DNA from: Alcanivorax sp.
GTDB taxonomy: Bacteria > Pseudomonadota > Gammaproteobacteria > Pseudomonadales > Alcanivoracaceae
Reading direction: 5' to 3'
DNA: 64,000 nucleotides
Assembly: GCA_013823245.1 (NCBI GenBank)
Contig: PNLU01000002.1
Location: forward strand, 1 to 64,000
In this document: piece by piece, positions 25,165 to 33,906 of the stretch
Layout of the letters: each line of letters starts with the position of its first letter
Position numbering within the stretch: position 1 is the stretch's first letter
The notes under the pieces: generated by a model
What the model saw: only the letters and a program-made list of their open reading frames with translations
The model's database searches: none
Told to the model about the DNA's origin: nothing
Position numbers and translations under genes: made by a program

Positions 25165-26373
25165 ATGGATTTCAGCCTGTCCCCCAAAGCCCAGTCGTTC
25201 TATGACCGCGTAAAGCAGTTTATGGACACGCACATCCATCCCATTGAGCATGACTACCATCGTGAATTGCAGTCTCTGGACAACAAGTGGGTGATCCTGC
25301 CCATCATCGAGGAACTGAAAGCGAAGGCGAAGGCCGAGGGCCTGTGGAACATGTTTCTGCCGGACGAGACGCTGGGCGCCGGGCTGTCGGTCACGGATTA
25401 TGCCTCCATCGCTGAACTCACCGGACAGTCCGCCATTGCCCCGGAGATCTTCAACTGCAATGCGCCCGATACCGGCAATATGGAAGTGCTGTACCACTAC
25501 GGCAGCGACGAACAGAAAGCCCAGTGGCTGACGCCGCTGCTGGCGGGCGAAGTGCGCTCGGCCTTCTGCATGACCGAGCCGGGCGTGGCCTCGTCGGACG
25601 CCACCAACATGGCCGCCACCGCCACCGTCGAGGGCGATGAAGTGGTGCTCAATGGCCGCAAATGGTGGAGCACCGGCATTGGCCACCCGAACTGCAAGGT
25701 CATCATCTTCATGGGCCTGACCGACCCCGGCGCCAACCGCCATGCGCAGCACTCCATGGTGCTGGTGCCGAAAGACACTCCCGGGGTGCGCGTGGAGCGC
25801 ATGCTGCAAACCATGGGCATGTATGATGAGCCCTACGGTCACGGCGAGGTGGTGTTCGATAACGTCCGCCTGCCGAAAAGCGCCATCATCGCCGGGCCCG
25901 GTCGCGGCTTCGAGATCGCCCAGGGCCGTTTGGGCCCGGGCCGGATTCATCACTGCATGCGCTTGATCGGCCTGTCGGAAATGGCACTGAAACTGATGTG
26001 CGAACGCGGCACCGAGCGTGTCGCGTTTGGCAAGCCACTGGTCAATCTGGGCGGCAACCGGGAACGCATTGCCGAGGCGCGCATCATGATCGAGCAGGCC
26101 CGCCTGCTGGTGCTGAAAGCCGCCTGGCTGATTGACAGTCGCGGTGTGATGGCGGCCATGAGCGAGATTTCACAGATCAAGGTCGTGTGCCCGAATGTGG
26201 CGCAAACCGTGATCGACATGGCCATGCAGATTCACGGCGGCGGCGGCCTGAGCAATGACTTCCCGCTGGCGGCCGCCTGGACCATGGCGCGTTCGCTGCG
26301 TCTGGCCGATGGGCCTGATGAAGTGCATCGTGGCCTGGTGGCAAAATTCGAACTGATGAAATACAAGGGCTGA
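25165..26373 (+). CDS. Acyl-CoA dehydrogenase (ACAD10/11-like)
   Basis: A 402-residue flavoprotein that introduces a trans-2 double bond into acyl-CoA. The ATG at 25165 has GGGAGG upstream. FAD-binding motifs: AFCMTEPGVASSD, NGRKWWSTGIGHPNC, and the C-terminal QIHGGGGLSNDFPLAAAWT region. The fold is the ACAD10/11 type, whose bacterial members are often encoded next to an APH-like kinase, as here. First gene of an operon with the SDR, kinase and histidine phosphatase genes; LysR-controlled by position. Confidence 0.93.
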   Translation: MDFSLSPKAQSFYDRVKQFMDTHIHPIEHDYHRELQSLDNKWVILPIIEELKAKAKAEGLWNMFLPDETLGAGLSVTDYASIAELTGQSAIAPEIFNCNAPDTGNMEVLYHYGSDEQKAQWLTPLLAGEVRSAFCMTEPGVASSDATNMAATATVEGDEVVLNGRKWWSTGIGHPNCKVIIFMGLTDPGANRHAQHSMVLVPKDTPGVRVERMLQTMGMYDEPYGHGEVVFDNVRLPKSAIIAGPGRGFEIAQGRLGPGRIHHCMRLIGLSEMALKLMCERGTERVAFGKPLVNLGGNRERIAEARIMIEQARLLVLKAAWLIDSRGVMAAMSEISQIKVVCPNVAQTVIDMAMQIHGGGGLSNDFPLAAAWTMARSLRLADGPDEVHRGLVAKFELMKYKG

Positions 26374-26376
26374 TGC

Positions 26377-27186
26377 ATGTCGAAACGCATTCTGATCACC
26401 GGTGGCGCGTCCGGGCTGGGGCTTGCCCTGGCGCAGCGTTATCTGCAAGGCGGGCATCGTGTCCTGATCACCGACATGAACGAGGAGCGCGGCCAGCAGG
26501 CCGAGTTCACCTTGCGCGAATATGGCAAGGTGCATTTTCTCAAGGCCAACATCTGTAGCGACGACGACTGGCAACAGGTGCACGACTGGTGCGTGCAGCA
26601 ATGGCAAGGCGTGGATGTACTGGTGAACAACGCTGGCGTGGCCAGCGCCGGGCGCGTGGACAAGACCAGCATTGAAGACTGGGACTGGATCATCGACATC
26701 AATCTGAAAGGCATCGTGCGTGGCCTGCGCGCGCTGGTGCCACTGATGAAACAGCAAGGCAGTGGCCAGATCATCAATATCGCCTCGCTGGCGGCCATCG
26801 CCAATGCCCCGGCCATGGGCAGCTACAACGTCACCAAATCGGCAGTGGTGTCGTTGTCGGAAACCATGCGCCATGAACTGAGCGCTTACGGTATTCATAC
26901 CGCCGTGGTGTGCCCGGGCTTTTTCCCCACCAATCTGGCGGAATCGCTGCGCACGCCGGAACCCGGTATGGAACAGACCGTGCGCAAGCTGCTGGCGGGC
27001 GGCTCCATGAACGCCGATCAGGTGGCCGACTACATCTATCGCCATGCCGACAAGCAACGCTTCCTGATCCTGCCACACAAGGAGGGCCGCATGCTGTATC
27101 GCATCAAGAAGTTCCTGCCCTTCCTGTACAATCGCGAAGCAGGCAAGGCTGGCCTGCGCATGAAAGCCAAACTGGAAAAACAGTAA
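26377..27186 (+). CDS. Short-chain dehydrogenase/reductase
   Basis: A 269-residue SDR with NAD(P) motif TGGASGLGLA (about 7-16), the NNAGVASAG motif, catalytic Ser in IASLAA and YxxxK as YNVTKS. The C-terminal tail is long and basic (MLYRIKKFLPFLYNREAGKA), possibly membrane-associated. Its ATG lies three bases after the acyl-CoA dehydrogenase stop. Probably oxidises or reduces a hydroxy/keto acyl intermediate; substrate unknown. Confidence 0.9.
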   Translation: MSKRILITGGASGLGLALAQRYLQGGHRVLITDMNEERGQQAEFTLREYGKVHFLKANICSDDDWQQVHDWCVQQWQGVDVLVNNAGVASAGRVDKTSIEDWDWIIDINLKGIVRGLRALVPLMKQQGSGQIINIASLAAIANAPAMGSYNVTKSAVVSLSETMRHELSAYGIHTAVVCPGFFPTNLAESLRTPEPGMEQTVRKLLAGGSMNADQVADYIYRHADKQRFLILPHKEGRMLYRIKKFLPFLYNREAGKAGLRMKAKLEKQ

Positions 27187-27200
27187 AGGGGCGTCAACCC

Positions 27201-28286
27201 ATGAGCCAGAACACGGCCAACAAGAGCGTGATCGACCAGGCCAAAGCCGTGCGCGAAGGCGAGCAGTTTGATGTCGCGCGCATGGATGCCTGGCTGAAAA
27301 CACAGGCGCCCTCGTTGCAGGGCACGCCGGAGGTGAAGCAGTTTTCCGGCGGCGCTTCCAACCTGACCTATCTGCTCAGCTACCCGGAGCGGGACCTGAT
27401 CCTGCGTCGCCCGCCCTTTGGCCACAAGGCCAAGGGCGCGCACGACATGGTGCGCGAGTATCGCGTGCAAGCAGCCCTCAAGCCGGTCTATCCCTGCGTG
27501 CCGGACATGGTGGCGGTGTGCGAAGATCCGGCCGTGATGGACTGTGACTTCTATGTCATGGACCGCATCAAGGGCATTATCCCGCGTGCCAACCTGCCAA
27601 AGGGTGTATCCCTCAGCGAAGGCGAGACCCGGCAGCTGTGCCAGGGCGTGATCGACAAGCTGATCGAGCTGCATCAGGTCGACTACCAGGCTGCCGGCCT
27701 TGATCATCTTGGCAAGGGCGCGGGGTATGTGCAGCGCCAGATCAGCGGCTGGTCCGATCGCTACGACAAGTCAAAAACCTGGAACGTCCCCGGCTGGGCC
27801 TATGTGCGTGATTACCTGTGCGCCAACATGCCTGACGATGTCGGCACGGTGATCATCCACAACGATTACCGCTTCGACAATCTGGTGCTGGATGCCGACG
27901 ATCCGCAGCGCATCATCGGCGTGCTGGACTGGGAAATGGCCACCCTCGGCGACCCGCTCATGGACCTGGGCAACACCCTGGCCTACTGGGTGGAAGCCGA
28001 CGACGATCGACTGCAACAGATGCTGCGCCGCCAGCCGACGCATTTGCCCGGCATGTTCACACGCCGCGAAGTGGTGGACTATTACTGCGACAAGATGCAG
28101 CTCAGCCCGGACAACTGGACCTTCTATGAAGTCTATGGCCTGTTCCGGCTGGCCGTGATCGTGCAGCAGATCTACTACCGTTATCACCACAAGCAGACGC
28201 GCAATCCGGCGTTCCGGAACTTCTGGCTGTTCAATCATTATCTGCACTGGCGCAGCAAGCGCGCGATCAAGGCGGGCGCACGCTGA
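27201..28286 (+). CDS. APH-family phosphotransferase (ACAD10/11- and LvaA-like kinase)
   Basis: A 361-residue kinase of the aminoglycoside-phosphotransferase fold. The catalytic loop is HNDYRFDN and the metal-binding segment LDWEMATLGDP; the nucleotide region FSGGASNLTYLL and the lysine-equivalent segment lie near the N-terminus. In human ACAD10/ACAD11 this domain phosphorylates 4-hydroxyacyl-CoA so the attached dehydrogenase can process it; here kinase and dehydrogenase are separate genes in one operon. The ATG at 27201 is used; the frame is open from 26910. Not an antibiotic-resistance gene by context. Confidence 0.9.
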   Translation: MSQNTANKSVIDQAKAVREGEQFDVARMDAWLKTQAPSLQGTPEVKQFSGGASNLTYLLSYPERDLILRRPPFGHKAKGAHDMVREYRVQAALKPVYPCVPDMVAVCEDPAVMDCDFYVMDRIKGIIPRANLPKGVSLSEGETRQLCQGVIDKLIELHQVDYQAAGLDHLGKGAGYVQRQISGWSDRYDKSKTWNVPGWAYVRDYLCANMPDDVGTVIIHNDYRFDNLVLDADDPQRIIGVLDWEMATLGDPLMDLGNTLAYWVEADDDRLQQMLRRQPTHLPGMFTRREVVDYYCDKMQLSPDNWTFYEVYGLFRLAVIVQQIYYRYHHKQTRNPAFRNFWLFNHYLHWRSKRAIKAGAR

Positions 28287-28287
28287 T

Positions 28288-28977
28288 ATGGGTGCTATCT
28301 ATCTTGTTCGTCATGGCCAGGCCTCCTTCAACAAGCGGGATTACGATCAGTTGTCACCGCAGGGCATCGAGCAATCCGAGCTGCTCGGCCTGGCCCTGAA
28401 AGCCCGCATCGGCGCACCGGACCGGGTGATTTGTGGCGCCATGAAACGGCATCGGCAAACGGCCCACTACAGTCTGGCCCGGATGGGCCTGGGCAATGCC
28501 TGGGATACAGACGAGCGCTGGAACGAATACGATCATGAAGAGCTGATCGTGCGGCACAAGCCGTTGTACGCCAACCGCGCCATCATGCTCGCCGATCTGG
28601 CACGCACCCTGAAACCCCGCGAGGCGTTTCAGGCGATGTTCGAGGAGGCCCTGGACCGCTGGGTCGGTGGCGATTTCGATCACGAGTATCGCGAGCCCTG
28701 GTCCGCCTTTCGCGGCCGTATTCATGCCGCACTGGATGACATCGTCGCCAGCGGCCGCTCGACGACCACACTGGTGTACACCTCCGGCGGCGCCATCAGC
28801 GCCGTAGTACAGCGGCTGTGGACGTTGCCCGAGGGGGAATGGCGCAAGCTCAACCGGGTGATCGCCAACGCTACCGTCACCAAGGTCGTTTTCGGCAGTC
28901 GCGGCACGTTTCTGAGCACCTTCAACGAACACAGTCATTTCGAAGGCGAGCAACAGCATCTGCTGACGTATCGCTAG
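28288..28977 (+). CDS. Histidine phosphatase family protein
   Basis: A 229-residue phosphoglycerate-mutase-like phosphatase. The catalytic motif is LVRHGQASF (His at about 9), with RHRQTA as the second conserved site and the acid in ERWNEYDHEEL. Its start lies one base after the kinase stop, so it is co-translated with the ACAD/SDR/APH set. A phosphatase that removes a phosphate added by the kinase, or corrects misphosphorylated acyl groups, would fit, but the substrate is unproven. Confidence 0.88.
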   Translation: MGAIYLVRHGQASFNKRDYDQLSPQGIEQSELLGLALKARIGAPDRVICGAMKRHRQTAHYSLARMGLGNAWDTDERWNEYDHEELIVRHKPLYANRAIMLADLARTLKPREAFQAMFEEALDRWVGGDFDHEYREPWSAFRGRIHAALDDIVASGRSTTTLVYTSGGAISAVVQRLWTLPEGEWRKLNRVIANATVTKVVFGSRGTFLSTFNEHSHFEGEQQHLLTYR

Positions 28978-29015
28978 TAACGCCATACCGCACATCGCAC
29001 ACGAGGTTTTGCATC

Positions 29016-29762
29016 ATGAGCAAGAATATCCTGATCACTGGCGCCAGCTCGGGTCTGGGCGAAGGCATGGCCCGCATCTTTGCCGCAGGCGGCAACAACC
29101 TGGCCCTGTGTGCACGTCGGGTGGAACGCCTGGAAGCACTGCGCGACGAACTGGTGCAGAAACATCCTGGCATCAAGGTGGTTCTCAAGCCGCTGGATGT
29201 GATGGATTACGATCAGGTCTTCGAGGTGTTTCGGGCATTCCGCGCCGAGCTCGGCCAGCTTGACCGGGTGATTGTCAACGCTGGCATGGGCAAAGGGCAG
29301 CCGCTGGGCACCGGCTATTTCTGGGCCAACCGGCAAACCGCAGAAACCAACTTCGTCGCCGCCCTGGCCCAATGCGAAGCGGCAATGGAAATTTTCCGCG
29401 ACCAGAACAGCGGTCACCTCGTAATGATTTCATCCATGAGCGCCATGCGCGGCATGCCGAAGAACCTGACCACCTACGCCGCCACCAAGGCGGGGGTCGC
29501 GGCGTTGGCAGAAGGCATTCGCTCGGAAATGCTCGGCAAGCCGATCAAGGTCAGCACGATCTATCCCGGTTATATCCGCTCTGAAATTAACGAAAAGGTG
29601 AAAAATACGCCGTTCATGGTGGACACCGAAACCGGCTGCAAGGCGCTGGTGAAAGCCATCGAAAGTGAAAAACCGACCGCCTGCGTCCCGGCATGGCCGT
29701 GGACGGCGGTCGGTTTCCTGATGCGCAATCTGCCGTTAAGTCTGGTCAAGAAGCTGGGCTAG
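29016..29762 (+). CDS. Short-chain dehydrogenase/reductase
   Basis: A 248-residue SDR. Motifs: TGASSGLGEGMA at the N-terminus, NAGMGKG, catalytic Ser in ISSMSA, YAATKAGV for YxxxK. The ATG at 29016 follows GAGG and comes 38 bases after the phosphatase gene; it may be read through from the LysR-controlled operon. The C-terminus is hydrophobic (PWTAVGFLMRNLPLSLVKKLG), as in the SDRs acting on long-chain fatty substrates. Its stop overlaps the convergent hydrolase gene by four bases. Confidence 0.9.
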   Translation: MSKNILITGASSGLGEGMARIFAAGGNNLALCARRVERLEALRDELVQKHPGIKVVLKPLDVMDYDQVFEVFRAFRAELGQLDRVIVNAGMGKGQPLGTGYFWANRQTAETNFVAALAQCEAAMEIFRDQNSGHLVMISSMSAMRGMPKNLTTYAATKAGVAALAEGIRSEMLGKPIKVSTIYPGYIRSEINEKVKNTPFMVDTETGCKALVKAIESEKPTACVPAWPWTAVGFLMRNLPLSLVKKLG

Positions 29763-30673
29763 ACAGACGCTCCGGCATTGGCTGCAGGCGAACGTGCAAT
29801 ATAAGCGAGCGCCTGCGCCGTATCCCCCTCGGTGCGCGGGTGGAAACCCGGTGACAACCAGCGCAGGGTGCGGTTCAGGATCAGGCTGAACGTCGGCACG
29901 TTATCGTTACGACGACCGATGCGCTCGATCTCCAGCAGCACCCGCACCGTGGTCTGGCGCGCCAGACGCCGCCCCTTCGGGTCAGGGTCCTGCCGCGCCA
30001 GACTGCGCCCGCCCTCGGCAATAAAGTACAGGAACAGCGGGAATACGATCGCCATCAAAGCCTGACGGCTGACATAGAAACCCAGCTGCGTCCGGCACAG
30101 GTGTTCAAACAGATCGAACGCCACGCTGCGATGTTCGACCTCTTCTGCCAGATGCCAGCGGAACAGGTCGGCAACTACAGGGTCCGCCTTGTCCCAGCTG
30201 TCACTGTTCATGCACCAGTCACCCAGCAGCCCGGTGAAATGTTCAATCGCCGCAACAATGCCCACCCTCGCCAGCAGCCAGTGCCGCTCAAGAAAACGTC
30301 GCTGCAACCAGCGCTGGCCGAGCGGCGCATCACCGAGCAATTGATGAAACAGCGCGTCGATACGCTCGCGGTAGCCGAGCACATCCAGCCCTTGATCCGC
30401 CAGCCATTGCTCCCCCTCGCGGTGTGCCTGGGCATGCATCGCTTCCTGACGGATAAATGCTTCCACATCAGCGCGCAGCTGCGCATCCTGCACCAGCGGC
30501 AGCGCCTTGTTGTAGACGCGGCAGAACCACAACTCGCCAGCGGGCAGCAGCAGATGGATGCCATTGATCAAGTGGCTGGACAACGGATCATCCGGTATCC
30601 AGTGCAACGGAGACGAAGACAGGTCAAACGCCACTCGCCGGACCTGCAATGCTGAAACCACCTGCTCGCTCAT
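29759..30673 (-). CDS. Putative metal-dependent hydrolase (PF10118 family)
   Basis: A 304-residue helical protein of the YPO/PF10118 type. Conserved His/Glu clusters, probably metal ligands, are seen in FIRQEAMHAQAHREGEQW and LAEEVEHRSVAFD. The pattern of paired ExxH motifs in an alpha bundle resembles ferritin-like di-iron enzymes, so the name 'hydrolase' should be taken loosely. Its start overlaps the stop of the alpha/beta hydrolase gene (ATGA). Confidence 0.75.
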   Translation of the reverse strand: MSEQVVSALQVRRVAFDLSSSPLHWIPDDPLSSHLINGIHLLLPAGELWFCRVYNKALPLVQDAQLRADVEAFIRQEAMHAQAHREGEQWLADQGLDVLGYRERIDALFHQLLGDAPLGQRWLQRRFLERHWLLARVGIVAAIEHFTGLLGDWCMNSDSWDKADPVVADLFRWHLAEEVEHRSVAFDLFEHLCRTQLGFYVSRQALMAIVFPLFLYFIAEGGRSLARQDPDPKGRRLARQTTVRVLLEIERIGRRNDNVPTFSLILNRTLRWLSPGFHPRTEGDTAQALAYIARSPAANAGASV

Positions 30674-31623
30674 GATGCCAACCTCTTGAGTAAAGCCGCC
30701 CCCGCGCCGCTCACCCGCCAGGGCGACAACACCTCAGCCTGATCACCGCGCTCGACCGCGCTGACAAAATCGCCAATCGAACGCGCAATCAGATCCGGGT
30801 GACTCAACGGCACCCAGTGACTGGCGTCGATGTCCTGTCGATACAGCTCCGGCACCCAGCGCTGCATGTCTTCAAACAGCTGCGTACCAACATAGTTGTC
30901 CCGCTGCGGAACAATCAGCAGCACCGGGCATGCGGCATAGCGCGGCTCCGGGCGCAGGAGTTTCGGGACGAAGTTGGCGCGATAAAGCCGCACACCCTGG
31001 CGGCCATCCTGTGTCTGGCTGGGATTGGGATGCGGTTCGGTGACACCTTCGACCCGGCTCAGGTACAGCGGCCAGAGGCGGCCCATGGCCGCCTGCCAGA
31101 CCAGCTCAGGCAGTAACGGAATCTGGAACAGCCCGACATACCAGGAGCTGGCCAGCTGGCGCAGCACCTTGGCCTGCTGGGCAGGCAACATGCTGCGCAG
31201 ACGATCACGCATCCAGTAACCCACATGGTCCAGGCAGGGGCCGGACAAAGAGGTGTAGGACAGAATTCGCGGCTTCAGTGGGCCACTGGTGACCGATTCC
31301 CAGCTCTGGATCGAACCCCAGTCGTGGGCCGCCAGATGAAAGTCGCGGCCCGGAAGCAGCGCATCCACCACCGCCTTCAGATCAGCGGCCAGGCAGGTCA
31401 TCCGGTAATCCCGCACCCGGGACGGCGCATCAGATGCCCCCGCCCCGCGTACATCGTAAGCCAGCACGTAGAACCGGTCGGCCAGACGCTCGGCCACCGG
31501 CTGCCAGACACTGTGGTTATCCGGGTAGCCATGCACCAGCACCAGCGCGGGCTTGCGCGCGTCACCCCAGGCGCGCACCGCCAGCCCGACGCCCCCTGCA
31601 TCCACTCGAAACTGTTGCACCAT
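30670..31623 (-). CDS. Alpha/beta hydrolase (epoxide hydrolase/haloalkane dehalogenase-like)
   Basis: A 317-residue alpha/beta hydrolase. HGYPDN is the oxyanion-hole loop, HDWGS holds the nucleophilic aspartate, and the histidine lies in DASHWVPLSHP. Asp as nucleophile fits the epoxide hydrolase/dehalogenase group rather than esterases. First gene of a two-gene operon with the PF10118 protein; substrate unknown, but the neighbourhood suggests a fatty or terpenoid substrate. Confidence 0.85.
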   Translation of the reverse strand: MVQQFRVDAGGVGLAVRAWGDARKPALVLVHGYPDNHSVWQPVAERLADRFYVLAYDVRGAGASDAPSRVRDYRMTCLAADLKAVVDALLPGRDFHLAAHDWGSIQSWESVTSGPLKPRILSYTSLSGPCLDHVGYWMRDRLRSMLPAQQAKVLRQLASSWYVGLFQIPLLPELVWQAAMGRLWPLYLSRVEGVTEPHPNPSQTQDGRQGVRLYRANFVPKLLRPEPRYAACPVLLIVPQRDNYVGTQLFEDMQRWVPELYRQDIDASHWVPLSHPDLIARSIGDFVSAVERGDQAEVLSPWRVSGAGAALLKRLAS

Positions 31624-31800
31624 GGCGTTCTCAGCCCCTCCGCAGCAATCTTTGTTCTTTCATGCCATCGAATATAGCACCATTGACCGATGTAAAGGTG
31701 ACCGGAGCGCCCGGCGCTACGGCCAATGTGGCCTTCACGGGCATACTGTCGTTCTGGCACATTAGTGCGCCTTCGATGATGCCAGACCATGGAGTACCGC

Positions 31801-32523
31801 ATGCCTCTACGCCGCATTGCAGTCGTTTTATTGCTGCTTCTCCCGACAACGCTGCTAGCGCAGCCCGACGCCGAAGCGGAATGGGAACAGAACCGCAAAG
31901 CCCGTGAGCGTGGAGACGTCAGCACCTATGCTCGCCCCGTGGAAGGCAGCTCGATCAACCAGTTCCGCGGCATCGTGGAAGTCCCGCACCCGCTGGTGAC
32001 CGTGATGGCCGTGATCAGCGATGTGGCCAACTTCGACGACTGGGTCTTCCAGTGCAAGGGCACAGAGATGCGCGAGGAAGAGTGGGGGCCGGAGCATGCG
32101 CGGGTGATGATTCGCGGTATCTGGCCGGTGTCGGACCGTGACGTGCTGGTACGTAGCCATTACGAGCAAGACCCGGATACGCTGGCCGTGACGGTGCACT
32201 CCACTGCCACCGATGACGTATTCGAAGAACAACGCGGCTACGTGCGCATCCCGGCACTGAACAATGTGTTCCGCTTCGAGCCCCTGGATGACGGCTGGAC
32301 CCGCATCACGTTCCAGACCTTCGTCAATCCGGGCGGTGCCATCCCCGCCTGGCTGTCCAACTTCGTGTCCACCCGTGCGCCTCTGCAGACACTTGAAGGT
32401 ATGAAAGCGCAAATGGACAAGGAGGCGTACCAGCTCGCATCACCGGATGAACTGCCTGACATCCTGCCTGGCAGCCCGCAGTTGACCTTCCCCGAGCATC
32501 ACCGCGCCAGCACGCGGCTTTAA
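31801..32523 (+). CDS. Secreted START-domain lipid-binding protein
   Basis: A 240-residue protein with a signal peptide (about 1-20, ending LLAQP) and a START/SRPBCC domain: VEVPHPLVTVMAVISDV, WVFQCKGTEM, GIWPVSDRDVLVRS and TRITFQTFVNPGGAIPAW. Such domains bind hydrophobic ligands in a deep pocket; export to the periplasm suggests lipid handling. The ATG at 31801 has GGAG upstream. Stem-loop terminator directly downstream. Confidence 0.8.
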   Translation: MPLRRIAVVLLLLLPTTLLAQPDAEAEWEQNRKARERGDVSTYARPVEGSSINQFRGIVEVPHPLVTVMAVISDVANFDDWVFQCKGTEMREEEWGPEHARVMIRGIWPVSDRDVLVRSHYEQDPDTLAVTVHSTATDDVFEEQRGYVRIPALNNVFRFEPLDDGWTRITFQTFVNPGGAIPAWLSNFVSTRAPLQTLEGMKAQMDKEAYQLASPDELPDILPGSPQLTFPEHHRASTRL

Positions 32524-32528
32524 GCGGC

Positions 32529-32558
32529 TCCGGCAGGGCGGACAACCGCCCTGCCGGA
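32529..32558. terminator. Strong stem-loop between START gene and TM2 operon
   Basis: Thirteen paired bases with a 4-base loop: TCCGGCAGGGCGG (32529-32541), ACAA, then CCGCCCTGCCGGA (32546-32558). It sits between convergent genes and can serve both. No T tract. Confidence 0.7.
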
Positions 32559-32573
32559 ACACCACTGACGACA

Positions 32574-32786
32574 TCAGGTCCACTCGGTCAGCTTGTTGCC
32601 CTGCTTGTCAGTAAACGCCCCGACAATAATCATGACAAAATCGATCAGGGCCCAGATGCCCAGCCCGCCGAGCGTCACCAGTTGCAGGATGCCCGTTCCG
32701 ATCTTGCCAACGTAGAAGCGGTGAATGCCGAAGACTCCCAGAAAGAAGCACAGAAGAAAAGCCGGCAGAATACGTTTTTCACTCAT
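32574..32786 (-). CDS. TM2 domain protein
   Basis: A 70-residue membrane protein with two helices and the TM2 pattern FLLCFFLGVFGIHRFYVGK, then ALIDFVMIIVGAF. The start is the ATG at 32786; its first eight bases overlap the end of the M48 gene. Third gene of the DUF898-M48-TM2 operon. Function of TM2 proteins is not clear. Confidence 0.88.
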   Translation of the reverse strand: MSEKRILPAFLLCFFLGVFGIHRFYVGKIGTGILQLVTLGGLGIWALIDFVMIIVGAFTDKQGNKLTEWT

Positions 32787-33906
32787 TGTTATTCCCTTTT
32801 TCTGATTTGATGGTACTTCCCTCATCGCAGATGCCTTTCAGCAACTGCCATGTTCTGTTGTCCAGCGCCGCAGACCCTGGCCGCTGGTAGCGTGAAGCCT
32901 GTTCAATACGTGCCGGAAAGGACGGATGCGTGCTGAGGATGTCACTGCCACGAGGACCCACAAAAAGACGACTACGCTGGCGACGCTCGAAAAAACTGAC
33001 CAGCCCCCGACTGTCAATCCCTGCATTATCAAGCAATGTCAGGGCCAACCGGTCCGCTTCCAGCTCGGCCTCTCGGCTATAAGAACGGTTCAACAGGGTT
33101 TCACCGGCCTGTCCGGCCATGGCAGCAGCTGCGGTGGCATCCCCCAGCAGGGCCGCGAACAACAGCCGATACCCCAGCGCTCTGCCGATAGCCCGTGTCG
33201 GATGCGCCAGCACGGAATGCGCCATTTCATGGGCCAGGACCGCCGCGACTTCTTCCCCGTTTTCGGCATCAGCAAGCAAACCACGCGTCAGCATGATCTG
33301 GCCGCCTGGCGCCGCAAAGGCGTTGATCATTGAAGCGTCAAGCACTCGTGCCACGAAGTCGTCCGGGTCGTAGCCGCTGCTGAGTGCCAGGCGTGACACC
33401 AGCACTGCCAGCGCGCCCAACCCCTCCTCGCCAGCACATAGCCCATAATCACGACTGATGTGGGTGACAATTTTTTCGCCCGCGGCGCGCTCCCACTCCA
33501 CAGGCATCGCCGCGGCCACCTCTTCCCCCATATAGGGCACCGATGCCACCAGCGCCACAAGGCAAACCAGGACGAAGCCTCCCACCAGAACGAAGCGCTG
33601 GCGCAGCGACATATTGCCCAGATAGCTACGCCCCCACGCGCGCCCCAACCCTGGATGAACACCACGCAATGTCGTCAGCAGCGCATGATCTGCCACAATC
33701 AGGCGGGCCTCGGGATGATCTGCGCATATCAGGCGCAGCGGTTGCCCCGCATAGACGTCCTCCGCCAGACGAAGGCCGGTCACGGGCATAGTCAGAACGG
33801 TGTAGCCACTACCTGGCTCCAGCAGCACAAGCTGACGGCCCACCACCCGCACCTCGACCTCTGTGCGGGCGGCAGACACTCCGTCATACCAGAACCCATG
33901 GATCAC
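32779..33906 (-). CDS. M48 family membrane-associated metalloprotease
   Basis: A 375-residue zinc peptidase. The HExxH motif is LAHEMAHSVLAH and the third ligand is in EAELEADRLAL. An N-terminal beta-rich domain (about 1-90, DUF7092-like) and a membrane helix (about 105-125) precede the peptidase domain. Start is GTG at 33906, overlapping the upstream stop (GTGA). The domain resembles OMA1/HtpX-like or BepA-type peptidases that act at membranes. Encoded between a DUF898 membrane protein and a TM2 protein, so envelope quality control is a reasonable guess. Confidence 0.88.
   Translation of the reverse strand: MIHGFWYDGVSAARTEVEVRVVGRQLVLLEPGSGYTVLTMPVTGLRLAEDVYAGQPLRLICADHPEARLIVADHALLTTLRGVHPGLGRAWGRSYLGNMSLRQRFVLVGGFVLVCLVALVASVPYMGEEVAAAMPVEWERAAGEKIVTHISRDYGLCAGEEGLGALAVLVSRLALSSGYDPDDFVARVLDASMINAFAAPGGQIMLTRGLLADAENGEEVAAVLAHEMAHSVLAHPTRAIGRALGYRLLFAALLGDATAAAAMAGQAGETLLNRSYSREAELEADRLALTLLDNAGIDSRGLVSFFERRQRSRLFVGPRGSDILSTHPSFPARIEQASRYQRPGSAALDNRTWQLLKGICDEGSTIKSEKGNNNE

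Noticed and set aside
27201..28286. An aminoglycoside resistance gene
   Set aside because: The APH fold is shared with acyl-CoA kinases; operon context with acyl-CoA dehydrogenase and SDR argues for the latter.
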